From assembly GCF_001562255.1 (NCBI RefSeq), contig NZ_CP014301.1:806001-870000 (forward strand): a DNA stretch of 64,000 nucleotides, read 5' to 3'. This document shows positions 8,677 through 17,096 of the stretch, piece after piece. The notes under the pieces are model-generated. The model ran no database searches. It worked only from the letters and a program-made list of their open reading frames with translations, and was not told where the DNA came from. How positions within the stretch are numbered: the first letter of the stretch is position 1; each line of letters opens with the position of its first letter. The translations under genes and the position numbers were made by a program. Origin of the DNA: Bosea sp. PAMC 26642 (GTDB lineage: Bacteria > Pseudomonadota > Alphaproteobacteria > Rhizobiales > Beijerinckiaceae).

Positions 8677-10226
8677 TAGGCGTTCTCGTTCTTGGTCAGC
8701 AGCGAGATCGGCGTCTTGATCAGGATGTAGAGGTCCAGCAGCACCGACCAGTTTTCGATGTAGTGGAGGTCGTGTTCGACGCGCTTCTGGATCTTGTCGT
8801 CGGTATCGGTCTCGCCGCGCCACCCATGGATCTGCGCCCAGCCGGTGATGCCTGGCTTGACCTTATGACGCGCGAAATAGCCATCGACGACCTGCTCATA
8901 GGCCCGGTTCTGGGTATGGGCATGGATCGCGTGCGGGCGCGGACCCACCAGCGAGAGATCGCCCTTGAAGACCACGTTGAAGAATTGTGGCAGCTCGTCC
9001 AGTGAGGTCTTGCGGATGACGCGGCCGACGCGGGTCACGCGCGGATCGTTCTTGGTCACCTGCTTGGCGGCGGCCATGTCGCTCATGTTGTGATGCAGCG
9101 AGCGGAACTTCAGCACCTCGACGCAATCATTGTTGAAGCCGTAGCGCTTCTGCCGGAACAGCACCGGCCCCTTCGAATCGAGCTTGATCGCGATGGCGAT
9201 GACGAGCATCACCGGCAGGAGCGCGATCAGCGCCAGCGTCCCCACGACCTTGTCGAAGATCCATTTGACGACGATGTCCCAGTCGGCGATCGGCCGGTCG
9301 AATACATCGAGCACCGGCACGGCGCCGATATAGGAGTAGGAGCGCGGCCGGAACCGGAGCTTCGACATATGCGCCGAGAGCCGGATGTCGATGGGCAGCA
9401 CCCAGAGCTTGCGCAGCATCGTCAGCAGCCGCGCCTCGGCCGAGATCGGCAGCGTGAAGATCACCAGGTCGAGCCGGGTGCGCCTGGCGAATTCGACAAG
9501 ATCGTCGATCGTCCCGAGCTTGGGATAGCCGGCGACCAGATCGGGCGAACGGTCGTCGTTGCGGTCGTCGAACACGCCGCAGACGCGCAGGCCGGTGTCC
9601 TGCTGGGCCTCGAGCGCGCGGATCAGCGCCTCGCCGGCCTCGCCGCCGCCGACGATCGCGGTGCGCCGTTCGAACCGCCCCCGCCGCGTCAGGCTGCGCA
9701 CGGCGAGTGTGACGGCAAACCGTTCGGCCAGCAGCGCCGCCAGCCCGCCGACATAGAAGCCGGCAAGCCAGACGCGCGAGACCTGGTCCCCGATCTTGAG
9801 GAAGAAGAAGACCGCGAGCGCGATCAGGAACAGCGTGGTCCAGCCGGCGACGAGCCGCGCCGCCATGGCCATGTAATTGCGCAGCGCCCCGACATGATAG
9901 AGATGCAGCGCTTGGAAGGCGCCCAGCATCCCGACCGCCAGCACCGGCACCGTGACCTGGTAGTGCAGCGAGCTCTCGGCGTGGCCGGCGACATAGAGCC
10001 AGTAGATCAGCCCGCCCACGGCGCAGATCGCGAGCACGTCGAATAGCCGGACCGCACCCTCGATCATCACCGGTGACAGGGTCGGCTGAACCGGCATGGC
10101 GGCGATGCGTGCGGCCAGCGGATGAAAGGCGCGTGTCGGTCGAATCCGTTCGGAACCCGGCATCCCGGAACCGAGAGGCGTGGCAGCATCGGCCTTGATC
10201 ATATCGCGAACGTCGAACGCACCCAT
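8673..10226 (-). CDS. undecaprenyl-phosphate sugar-1-phosphate transferase (WcaJ/ExoY type)
   Basis: This enzyme transfers the first sugar phosphate to undecaprenyl phosphate to start a polysaccharide repeat. The 517 residues contain an N-terminal set of four to five membrane helices (about 55-165), a Rossmann-like CoA_binding_3 domain with TAIVGGGEAGEALIRAL, and the C-terminal bacterial sugar transferase domain. The latter has a re-entrant helix (KWIFDKVVGTLALIALLPV), GPVLFRQKRYGFNN, FRSLHHNM, TSLDELPQFFNVVFKGDLSLVGPRPHA and KPGITGWAQIHGWRGET. This is the length of the polyisoprenyl-phosphate hexose-1-P transferase family. The downstream polymerase/ligase-like gene overlaps its stop. The donor sugar (glucose or galactose) cannot be read from the sequence. 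Confidence 0.94.
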   Translation of the reverse strand: MGAFDVRDMIKADAATPLGSGMPGSERIRPTRAFHPLAARIAAMPVQPTLSPVMIEGAVRLFDVLAICAVGGLIYWLYVAGHAESSLHYQVTVPVLAVGMLGAFQALHLYHVGALRNYMAMAARLVAGWTTLFLIALAVFFFLKIGDQVSRVWLAGFYVGGLAALLAERFAVTLAVRSLTRRGRFERRTAIVGGGEAGEALIRALEAQQDTGLRVCGVFDDRNDDRSPDLVAGYPKLGTIDDLVEFARRTRLDLVIFTLPISAEARLLTMLRKLWVLPIDIRLSAHMSKLRFRPRSYSYIGAVPVLDVFDRPIADWDIVVKWIFDKVVGTLALIALLPVMLVIAIAIKLDSKGPVLFRQKRYGFNNDCVEVLKFRSLHHNMSDMAAAKQVTKNDPRVTRVGRVIRKTSLDELPQFFNVVFKGDLSLVGPRPHAIHAHTQNRAYEQVVDGYFARHKVKPGITGWAQIHGWRGETDTDDKIQKRVEHDLHYIENWSVLLDLYILIKTPISLLTKNENAY

Positions 10227-10962
10227 GGCAAGCCATCCTTGGTCGGACCGACGGAAGAACCGCTCGATCGTGCCGTTCGTCTAGCCGAAAATGCTCACGG
10301 AAGGCTTAATCGGTCGAGTCGCTGTTTTGGCTTGATCGGGTGGGAGGTGTGGGGGACGGTATTCTGTTGATTTGGGTTTTCGAACGCTACTTGCCGGTCA
10401 CTCCGGACAAGCGGCGCAAGCCGCGCCGATCCGGAATCCATCATCGAGCACCGCGGCGCCCTACGATGAATTCCGGGTCTCCGCTTCGCTGCGCCCGGAA
10501 TGACGGCAAGGGTCTGATTCCCGCAGATGCCCAGAATATCACTCGATTTTCCACGGGGCAGACGCTCGGCGAAGACCGTCCGGCGCCGGTTTTGCGCAAG
10601 CGCGGCCCTGACTGGGAGGTGTGAAGAAAGCCGATTTTGTCGTGGCCTGCCAATGTATTGACACAGCTTCGATGCCGGGATTCTCGTTCCGAGCCGACGG
10701 CATCATTAATATCAGAAGTTCTATGTGGTTGACATAAAGCAGAAAATCGCTCACAAGCATCCTTGATGAGTGTCTGAGAAGCACATTGTGAGCGGAAGAT
10801 GTCCCCGGTTTCGGCCGTTGTTTGGACGCCCCGTCGTGCTGTTTTTCGTGGCGGTTCACCGCCCCGATCTCGAACAAGACTTCATCTCGAAACTCAAGCT
10901 ATAGCCAGGCTGTCTGTGTACCGCCCCCGCGGTACCTGGAATCGGCCCGGCCCGTGTGCCCC
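10227..10962. other. 736-base non-coding region with one palindromic repeat
   Basis: It separates the sugar-transferase gene from the SMR pair. It contains the palindromic repeat at 10397-10505. TTGACA boxes occur at 10657 and near 10729, but no good -10 is found at correct spacing. Frames here are short and unlike proteins. Confidence 0.5.
10397..10505. repeat. palindromic intergenic repeat, family A copy 1
   Basis: Two facing half-sites begin GTCACTCCGGACAAGCGGCG and end GCGCCCGGAATGAC, each containing its own inner hairpin (GGCGCAAGCCGCGCC; CGCTTCGCTGCG). ATCCGGAATCCATC faces GATGAATTCCGGGT across a short variable centre. Related copies lie at 22980, 23710, 26367 and 36684. Confidence 0.85.
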
Positions 10963-11313
10963 ATGTCTTTCCACTGGTTCATTCTGCTCGCGGCCATCGC
11001 CGTCGAGATCGTTGCGACGGCTGCGCTGAAATCCTCCATCTCCGCGCCCGCTGTCCTGGCGCTTCTGCCTCTGCTCCTGATCGGGCTCTCCTTCGCGCTG
11101 CTAAGCGTCGCTTTGCGCGTCATCCCGATGGCCGTCGCCTATGCGGTCTGGGAAGGGCTCGGCATCGTCGGCATCGCCATCTCTGGCCACCTGCTCTTCG
11201 GCGAGCATTTGACGCCCCAGCGCATCCTGGCACTGGCTGCGATCATCGCCGGCATCGTCCTGCTCGAACGCGGAGTCGGTAGTGGTCACAACGACCAGAG
11301 GAGGCCGGCATGA
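10963..11313 (+). CDS. SMR-family transporter, first subunit of a pair
   Basis: This is a 116-residue, four-helix SMR protein. The first helix FILLAAIAVEIVATAALKSS carries the essential Glu and the third contains VAYAVWEGLGIVGIAISG. The N-terminus before MSFHWF is not membrane-like, so ATG 10963 is taken. It overlaps the next SMR gene by ATGA, a signature of obligate heterodimeric SMR pairs such as MdtIJ or EbrAB, in which the two subunits insert in opposite orientations. Substrates of such pairs include polyamines and cationic drugs. The hydrophilic C-terminal tail SGHNDQRRPA could fix orientation. Confidence 0.88.
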   Translation: MSFHWFILLAAIAVEIVATAALKSSISAPAVLALLPLLLIGLSFALLSVALRVIPMAVAYAVWEGLGIVGIAISGHLLFGEHLTPQRILALAAIIAGIVLLERGVGSGHNDQRRPA

Positions 11314-11648
11314 TCGCCCCCCTCCTGCCGCAGTCGCTCGCGCTGCTCTGGCTCGTGCTTGCGGTCGCTCTCGAAGTGTCGGGAACTTATCTGCTGAAGC
11401 TGTCGGACGGGCTGAAGCGCCGTCTCCTCGGCGCGCTGGGCCTCGTCCTCGTCATCGGCGCTTTCGCCGCGCTGGCGCAGGCGATCCGCGGTATGGATCT
11501 CTCCGTTGCCTATGCCGTCTGGGGCGGGGCCGGCCTCGTCGTGACGGCGATCGTCGGCGCGCTCGCCTTCGGCCAGGCCATCCGCCCGGCCGGCTGGGCC
11601 GGCATCGTTCTGGTGATCTGCGGCGTCGTCGCGCTGAAGCTGGCCTGA
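11310..11648 (+). CDS. SMR-family transporter, second subunit of the pair
   Basis: This is a 112-residue SMR protein with helix 1 ALLWLVLAVALEVSGTYLL bearing the conserved Glu, then KLSDGLKRR, a strongly basic first loop, and the VAYAVWGGAGLVVTAI block in helix 3. It starts inside the stop of the preceding SMR gene. The differing charge of the loops in the two partners supports opposite membrane topologies. Only six bases separate its stop from that of the convergent GT4 gene. Confidence 0.88.
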   Translation: MIAPLLPQSLALLWLVLAVALEVSGTYLLKLSDGLKRRLLGALGLVLVIGAFAALAQAIRGMDLSVAYAVWGGAGLVVTAIVGALAFGQAIRPAGWAGIVLVICGVVALKLA

Positions 11649-11654
11649 ACCTGC

Positions 11655-12815
11655 TCAGCGCGACGGGCGAGCGGCAAATGCGACGCGATAGGCCGCGATC
11701 ACGCCATCGACCATCGCGTCGAGCTGGAAGTTCTGCCGGACATGCGCCGCGAGATCGGTCGCCTCGGCCCGCCTTTCGGCATAGGGCGCGGCCAGCGTCC
11801 GCGCGATCGCGTCGGCCAGCACGACCGGGTCGTTTGCGGCGATCAGCCTGTGACTATGGCGCGGCCCGTAGATTTCCTTGATGCCGCCGACATCGGTCGC
11901 GATCAGCGGTTGGGCCGCCGCCGCCGCCTCCAGCACGACATAGGGCAGCGATTCCGCCCGCGACGGCACCACCATCACATGCGCCTGCGACAGCGCGCGG
12001 CGGATCGGTCCCGGCGGCTCGAAGACGCATTGTGCCGCAACGCCGCGATCGACTGTCATCTGCCGCAGCTCCGCCTCGTCCGGTCCCGAACCGATCAGCA
12101 GCAGGCGCGGCGTCAGCCCGTCACGGCTCTTCAGCAAAGCGAGCGCCTCGATCAGCGTGTCGATGCCCTTCGCCGAACGCAGCTCGCCGAGATAGACGAG
12201 GTCGAACCCGGCCTGGCTATGGTCGATCGGCTCGAACTCCGGCTCCGAGATGCCGTTCAGCACGATGCGATGGTCGGTCAGCGGCATATGGCCGATATGA
12301 GCCTCGAACCGACCGGCGATGAAGGCGCTCTCGAACATGAACATGTCCGTGGCGCGCTCGAGGAACCGCTCCACGCCCATATAGACGCGGTGTTCGGTCG
12401 AGCCGGGCTTGTAGTTGAAGCTGCCGCCATGGGGAGTGTAGGCCGTGGCGTAGCGGCGGCCGGGCGTCAGCAGCGCCGGCAGCCGCGAATAGAGTCCGCC
12501 CTTGGAGCCGTGGCCATGAACGATGTCGGGCTTCAGCCGGGCGCGCAGCCTGATCTGGCTGAGCTGCGCCTTGGCATCGGTCAGGCTCGGATAGCGGGAC
12601 ATGGCGACGCGCATCACACCGAGCGAGAGCTTGTCCGACAGCTCGGCGAAGACATCGTCGGCACGTGTGCCGCCGGTCGTCGCATCGCAGAAGATCCCGA
12701 CATGATGTCCGCGCGCCGCCTGTCCGCGCGCAAGGTCGAGCACGTTGCGGAACAGCCCGCCAAGCGGTGCGCGAAACACATGCAGGATGCGCAGCGGTGG
12801 CGCGGCCTCGGTCAT
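11655..12815 (-). CDS. glycosyltransferase family 4
   Basis: This is a 386-residue GT-B fold enzyme. The N-terminal domain begins RILHVFRAPLGGLFRNVLDL with the GGLF acceptor loop of GT4. The C-terminal nucleotide-sugar half contains LVYLGELRSAKGIDTLIEAL, LLLIGSGPDE and the E-x7-E motif region VPSRAESLPYVVLEAAAAA followed by ATDVGGIKEI. It acts in the cytosol on lipid-linked precursors; donor and acceptor are unknown. The Wza-like gene lies 22 bases upstream on the same strand, so the two form a unit of the polysaccharide locus. Confidence 0.92.
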   Translation of the reverse strand: MTEAAPPLRILHVFRAPLGGLFRNVLDLARGQAARGHHVGIFCDATTGGTRADDVFAELSDKLSLGVMRVAMSRYPSLTDAKAQLSQIRLRARLKPDIVHGHGSKGGLYSRLPALLTPGRRYATAYTPHGGSFNYKPGSTEHRVYMGVERFLERATDMFMFESAFIAGRFEAHIGHMPLTDHRIVLNGISEPEFEPIDHSQAGFDLVYLGELRSAKGIDTLIEALALLKSRDGLTPRLLLIGSGPDEAELRQMTVDRGVAAQCVFEPPGPIRRALSQAHVMVVPSRAESLPYVVLEAAAAAQPLIATDVGGIKEIYGPRHSHRLIAANDPVVLADAIARTLAAPYAERRAEATDLAAHVRQNFQLDAMVDGVIAAYRVAFAARPSR

Positions 12816-12837
12816 GACGACAGCTCCGCGAACAGGC

Positions 12838-13398
12838 TCAGAACCAGCGTTCCTTGATCACGATCGTGTCGCCCGGCTGCACCGGATAGATGATCGGTAC
12901 CGCCGCGGTGACGAGTTGACCGTCGATCAGGCGCGTCACCTCGGCGAAGCTGCGCTGGCCGCGTGGCGTGAAGCCCCCGGCGATCGCCACCGCCGTCTGC
13001 ACGGTCATGCCGTTGACATAGGGAAACTGGCCGGAATTGGTGACCTCGCCGAGCACGAAGAACGGCCGGTACGAATCGACCTCGACCGAGACCTTGGGCT
13101 CGCGCAGGAAGCCGCCGCGCAGCTTGCCCTCGATCGCCCGCTCGAGCTGCTGCGTCGTGCGCCCTTGCGCCTCGACCGTGTCGATCAGCGGCATCGAGAT
13201 GCGTCCCGAGCCGTCGACAGCGTAGATATTGGAGAGATTGTCCTGTCCGAAGACGATGATGCGCAGCTTGTCGCCGCTGGCGAGCCGGTAGGGCCCGCTC
13301 GGCTGCGCCATGGCGTAGTCGGCCTCGACATAGCGCGGCGCGCAGGCGCCGGCCGTCAGCGCGAGCGCCAAGGCGAGAGAGGTGAGGCGGGGACTCAT
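12838..13398 (-). CDS. polysaccharide export lipoprotein (Wza-like, single SLBB)
   Basis: This is a periplasmic/outer-membrane export protein. The signal peptide MSPRLTSLALALALTAGAC ends in a lipobox-like Cys, although the -3 residue is Ala rather than Leu. The Poly_export domain follows (PYRLASGDKLRIIVFGQDNL ... VDGSGRISMPLIDTVEAQGRT), and then an SLBB domain (FFVLGEVTNSGQFPYVNGMT ... PVQPGDTIVIKERWF). At 186 residues it is a short member lacking the C-terminal amphipathic helix of E. coli Wza, as in many rhizobial ExoF-like proteins. It is divergent from the Wzc-like gene and precedes the GT4 gene, its functional partners. Confidence 0.93.
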   Translation of the reverse strand: MSPRLTSLALALALTAGACAPRYVEADYAMAQPSGPYRLASGDKLRIIVFGQDNLSNIYAVDGSGRISMPLIDTVEAQGRTTQQLERAIEGKLRGGFLREPKVSVEVDSYRPFFVLGEVTNSGQFPYVNGMTVQTAVAIAGGFTPRGQRSFAEVTRLIDGQLVTAAVPIIYPVQPGDTIVIKERWF

Positions 13399-13585
13399 CA
13401 CTGGCTATACCCATGCGGAACCTGCCCTAGGCTTACGGTCGACATGGTTAAAAAAGCCTGACGATCCCCTTCGGCCGAGGCTGCCCGCAGGCCGGCCTTA
13501 ACCCCGCACTAACCTTAATGGGCTTTCATGGATTGGCGCGCGGCCGAAAGCCGCGCTTCAGTCCTTATGCGTGAACGGATGGGTC

Positions 13586-15742
13586 ATGACCGCTCAAACC
13601 GAGAGCCAGACGCGCGCCGCCGGCGAAGGTCGCGGCGACATGCTCGATCTCGCGGCGCTGTGGGCCGCGATCAAGCGCCGGAAGGCCTGGATCATCGGTC
13701 CGAGCCTGGCCGCGCTCGGTCTGTCCGTCGTCGCGATCAACCTGGTACCCGCCCGCTACACCGGCGAGGCCCGCATCCTGCTGGAGAATCGCGACAGCTT
13801 CTACACCCGGCCGGGCCAGTCGACGGGGGAAAGCTCGGGGCAGCAATTCGACAGCGAGGCCGTCCAGAGCCAGGTCCAGCTCATCATGTCCCGCGATCTC
13901 GCCCGCGAGGCGATCAAGCGCATCGGCCTCGTCGGCAATCCCGAATTCGACGCGGGCGCCGGTGCGCTCAACACGCTGAAGAAGGTCGGCGTCCTGGTCG
14001 GCCTGGGCGCCCATCCGGCCGACCGTTCGCCGGAAGACCGGGTGCTGGAGAAGTATTTCGACCGGCTGTTGGTCTATCCCGTCGGCCGCTCCCGTATCGT
14101 CTCGGTCGAGTTCTCATCGCAGGATCCCGCATTGGCGGCGAAGGCCGCCAACACCATCGCCGACGTCTATCTGGAACTGCAGCAGGCGGCCAAGCAGGAC
14201 ACGGCGCGCAGTGCCTCGTCCTGGCTTTCGACCACGATCGAACCTCTGCGCAAGCGTCTGGCCGAGGCCGAGGCCAAGGTCGAGGATTTCCGCTCGCGCA
14301 ACGGCCTTCTGGTCGGCGCCAACAACACCACGATCACCGCCCAGCAGCTCGGCGATCTCTCGACGCAGCTCTCGACGGCCCGCAGCCAGCAGGCCGAGGC
14401 GCAGGCCAAGGCCGGTCTGATCCGCGATGCCATCAAGCAGGGCCGGACCTTCGAAATCCCGGACGTCGCCAACAACGAACTCGTCCGCCGGTTGATCGAA
14501 CAGCGCGTGAATCTGCGCGCCCAGCTCGCGCTCGAATCGCGCAATCTCCTGTCCGAGCATCCCCGGATCAAGGAACTCAACGCCCAGCTCACCGATCTCG
14601 AAGGCCAGCTTCGTGCCGCGGCCGAACGGACCGTGCGGATGCTGGAGAACGAAGCCAAGATCGCCAGCCAGCGCATCGAGAGCTTTACCGCAGCTCTCGA
14701 CGGCCAGAAGAAGAACGTCTCCACCGCCAACGATAGCGAGGTCCAGTTGCGCGCCTTGGAGCGCGAGGCCCGCACGCTGCGCGACCAGCTCGAGCAGTAC
14801 ATGCTGCGCTATCGCGAAGCCGTCGCCCGCGACACCCAGAATGCGACCCCCGCCGACGCCCGGGTGATCTCGCGCGCCGTCGAGCCGAGCGAGCCTTCTT
14901 TCCCCAAGAAGGTTCCGACCATGGTCGTGGCGACGCTGGCGACCTTCCTCGTCGCGCTCGCCACCATCGTCTCGCGCGAATTGCTCAACGGCCAGTCGGG
15001 CGCGCCTGCGCCGGCCGACAAGCCGCGCCGGGCGCCGGGCTGGGTCGTCGGTGGGCCCGGCCGGACCAACTCCGACCCGCGCCGCGAGCGCGTCGCCGGT
15101 CTCCTGACCCATGCCGGCCGCCTTGGTCAGGTGACGCTCGACCTCGACGCACCCGAGCAGACGCTCGCCGACATCGCCGAACGCATCGAGGAGCCGGCCC
15201 GCGGCATGGCGCCCATGGTGGTTGTGCTGGACGGCGGCGGCCATGGTGCGACGACCGCGCGCGACCTCGCCGAACTGCTCTCGCAGCGCTGCCGCTGCAT
15301 CATCGTCGATCTCGCCGCAGATGGCGACCGCACCGAGCCCGGCTTCTCCGAGCTTCTCGCCGGCGAGGCGCTGTTCTCCGACATCATTACGCGCGAGACC
15401 GGCTCGCGCCTGCACCGCATCGGCCCCGGCCGTGCCGGCCGCGACGCCGTGCTGGCTGCGCCCGACCTAGTCGAACTCGCGCTCGACGCGCTCTGCGAGA
15501 CCTATGACTGGGTACTGGTCGCAGCCGCCTCCAACGACGAGGCGGCCGTACTCGCGCCGCTGGTCGGCCGCGCCCAGGGCGGCCTTGTCATGGCCGGCCA
15601 GGTCGGCAACGGCCATGCGATCGAGGCCGCCTACAGGCTGGCGGATTTGACGAAGGCGCCGGTCGCGCTGGTTCTGGACGCCAACGAACCGGTGCCGAGC
15701 CGGCTGGTCGCGTCGCGCGAACGCGACCAGGAGCCGGCCTGA
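13586..15742 (+). CDS. Wzc/GumC-like chain-length protein with degenerate tyrosine-kinase domain
   Basis: This is a 718-residue inner-membrane protein. It has a Wzz domain between two membrane helices (about 35-58 and 446-467) with a long periplasmic coiled-coil region (residues about 200-420, LDQ/E-rich). The C-terminal cytosolic domain has the layout of BY-kinases, but the P-loop is lost: DGGGHGATTARDLAEL begins at Asp549, where Ala555 replaces the essential Lys. The Walker B-like strand reads CIIVDLAADGD, and no Tyr-rich tail is present (it ends ASRERDQEPA). It therefore probably regulates chain length or docks partners rather than phosphorylating. ATG 13586 is chosen over 13571 on family grounds. 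It stands divergent from the Wza-like gene. Confidence 0.9.
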   Translation: MTAQTESQTRAAGEGRGDMLDLAALWAAIKRRKAWIIGPSLAALGLSVVAINLVPARYTGEARILLENRDSFYTRPGQSTGESSGQQFDSEAVQSQVQLIMSRDLAREAIKRIGLVGNPEFDAGAGALNTLKKVGVLVGLGAHPADRSPEDRVLEKYFDRLLVYPVGRSRIVSVEFSSQDPALAAKAANTIADVYLELQQAAKQDTARSASSWLSTTIEPLRKRLAEAEAKVEDFRSRNGLLVGANNTTITAQQLGDLSTQLSTARSQQAEAQAKAGLIRDAIKQGRTFEIPDVANNELVRRLIEQRVNLRAQLALESRNLLSEHPRIKELNAQLTDLEGQLRAAAERTVRMLENEAKIASQRIESFTAALDGQKKNVSTANDSEVQLRALEREARTLRDQLEQYMLRYREAVARDTQNATPADARVISRAVEPSEPSFPKKVPTMVVATLATFLVALATIVSRELLNGQSGAPAPADKPRRAPGWVVGGPGRTNSDPRRERVAGLLTHAGRLGQVTLDLDAPEQTLADIAERIEEPARGMAPMVVVLDGGGHGATTARDLAELLSQRCRCIIVDLAADGDRTEPGFSELLAGEALFSDIITRETGSRLHRIGPGRAGRDAVLAAPDLVELALDALCETYDWVLVAAASNDEAAVLAPLVGRAQGGLVMAGQVGNGHAIEAAYRLADLTKAPVALVLDANEPVPSRLVASRERDQEPA

Positions 15743-15749
15743 CGGCCGA

Positions 15750-16967
15750 TCATTCCTCGACCGCGCGCTGCCTTTTCATCAACCCCGACGCTCGCTGCGC
15801 CAGCTTCAGCGCCGTCGGCGAGCCCTTCACCAGGCGCTTGGCCTCGCGCTTCAGGCGGCTGAACCCGACGAAGAGCCTGCCCTTTGCCGTCAGCGGCAGG
15901 AACGTGTCGACCAGATCGTCGCGGTCGTCGCAGATCGTCGTCTTGTAGCGCGCCTCGCCGACGCCGAGGTCGAACGCTAAAAAACCTTCGCGGCATTTCA
16001 GTGCGATCAGATCGACCAGCAGGATCTCCCCCGGACTCGTCTTTGCGATGTCCTCGTCCATGGCGAAGGAGGTCGCCATCCCCGAGAAGCGGCCGCCTTG
16101 GACTGCGCCGACATAAGTCGCGACCGAGCGGCCCGCGACATCGAGCGAATAGAGTTCCAGCGTCGGCGCTGCGCCCTGAGCGCCTTCGCGCAGGAAGGCC
16201 CGCATCGCCGGCTCCGCGAAGGGATCAGGAATGCCCATCGCGGCGAAACGCGCCGCCTTCTGGGAAAAGAAGGCCTCGGTGATGCGCTCGATCTCGATCT
16301 CGCTCCGAGCCCTGACCAGCGCCGAGGCGCCGAAGCCGGCGAAGCGGTTGCGCTTGTTCTTGAGCTTCTTGCGGGCGTGGCTGCTCATCGAGCGCTTCAG
16401 CGTGCCCTCGGCGTCGCCCGGGACCAGCGCAAGCTTGTAGGCGCCGCTCGGGCTCGGGCCGGAGGCAAGTAGCACCAGCGGGTTGGAGGCATCGCCCCAG
16501 CGCACCGGCTGGTTGACGAAGACCAGGGCGTCGAGCCCGCCGATCGCCGCGCCGACCTCGTGCAGCATTGCCTCGGCCGCTTGCCCGTCCAGCGCCGCCG
16601 CAAAACCCGGCGCGAACAACCCCATATGATAGTTGGCGTGCTTGCCGCCGATGAACTCGGCGAACCGCACGCCCAGCCGCCGCGTGATCACCAGCGGCAG
16701 GATCGCGACAGGCCGGTCCTCATCATCGCGCAGAGCAACATAGCGGAAATCCATGCCATGGGCCTTGCCGACCGTCGCAGCGAAAGCGGAAACCCAGCCA
16801 TAAGCCTGATAGGGCGTCACCAGCGCCTGTGCTTCCAGCGCGCGCCACTCGCTTTCGAGCGCCGCTATATCGGTATCGACCGTAATGCGCCGCCACGGCT
16901 GCCACGCGGCGCTGCTCCGGCTTTCGGCCGAAGCCGGCACGCGGTTGCGTTCGGCAAGAGCAGACAT
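15750..16967 (-). CDS. FemAB/BioF2-like GNAT acyltransferase
   Basis: This is a 405-residue soluble protein of the group found in exopolysaccharide loci (CelD/BcsL-type acetyltransferase, Acetyltransf_6 domain). Visible blocks are WRALEAQALVTPYQAYGWVS, a strand with AILPLVITRRLGVRFAEFIG, SSHARKKLKNKRNRF (a basic helix typical of the family) and the acceptor region FDLGVGEARYKTTICD, usually linked to substrate binding. It most likely acylates a sugar of the polysaccharide made by this locus. It converges on the Wzc-like gene with 7 bases between stops. The start is ATG 16967. Confidence 0.85.
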   Translation of the reverse strand: MSALAERNRVPASAESRSSAAWQPWRRITVDTDIAALESEWRALEAQALVTPYQAYGWVSAFAATVGKAHGMDFRYVALRDDEDRPVAILPLVITRRLGVRFAEFIGGKHANYHMGLFAPGFAAALDGQAAEAMLHEVGAAIGGLDALVFVNQPVRWGDASNPLVLLASGPSPSGAYKLALVPGDAEGTLKRSMSSHARKKLKNKRNRFAGFGASALVRARSEIEIERITEAFFSQKAARFAAMGIPDPFAEPAMRAFLREGAQGAAPTLELYSLDVAGRSVATYVGAVQGGRFSGMATSFAMDEDIAKTSPGEILLVDLIALKCREGFLAFDLGVGEARYKTTICDDRDDLVDTFLPLTAKGRLFVGFSRLKREAKRLVKGSPTALKLAQRASGLMKRQRAVEE

Positions 16968-17096
16968 CAATGCGGCGGCCTCTGCGCGGACAGGGACGAC
17001 TGCCTTAACCCGGCATTGTGAACAGACCCGTCAAAGTGATGCAGACAAGCCGAAGCATCGGCGAACAGCGTTAGCGAGCGGTTGCGGCGGATTTCG

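Noticed and set aside
10657..10740. Promoter boxes (TTGACA) before the SMR pair
   Set aside because: -35-like boxes occur, but no acceptable -10 at 16-18 bases and the distance to the gene is over 200 bases.
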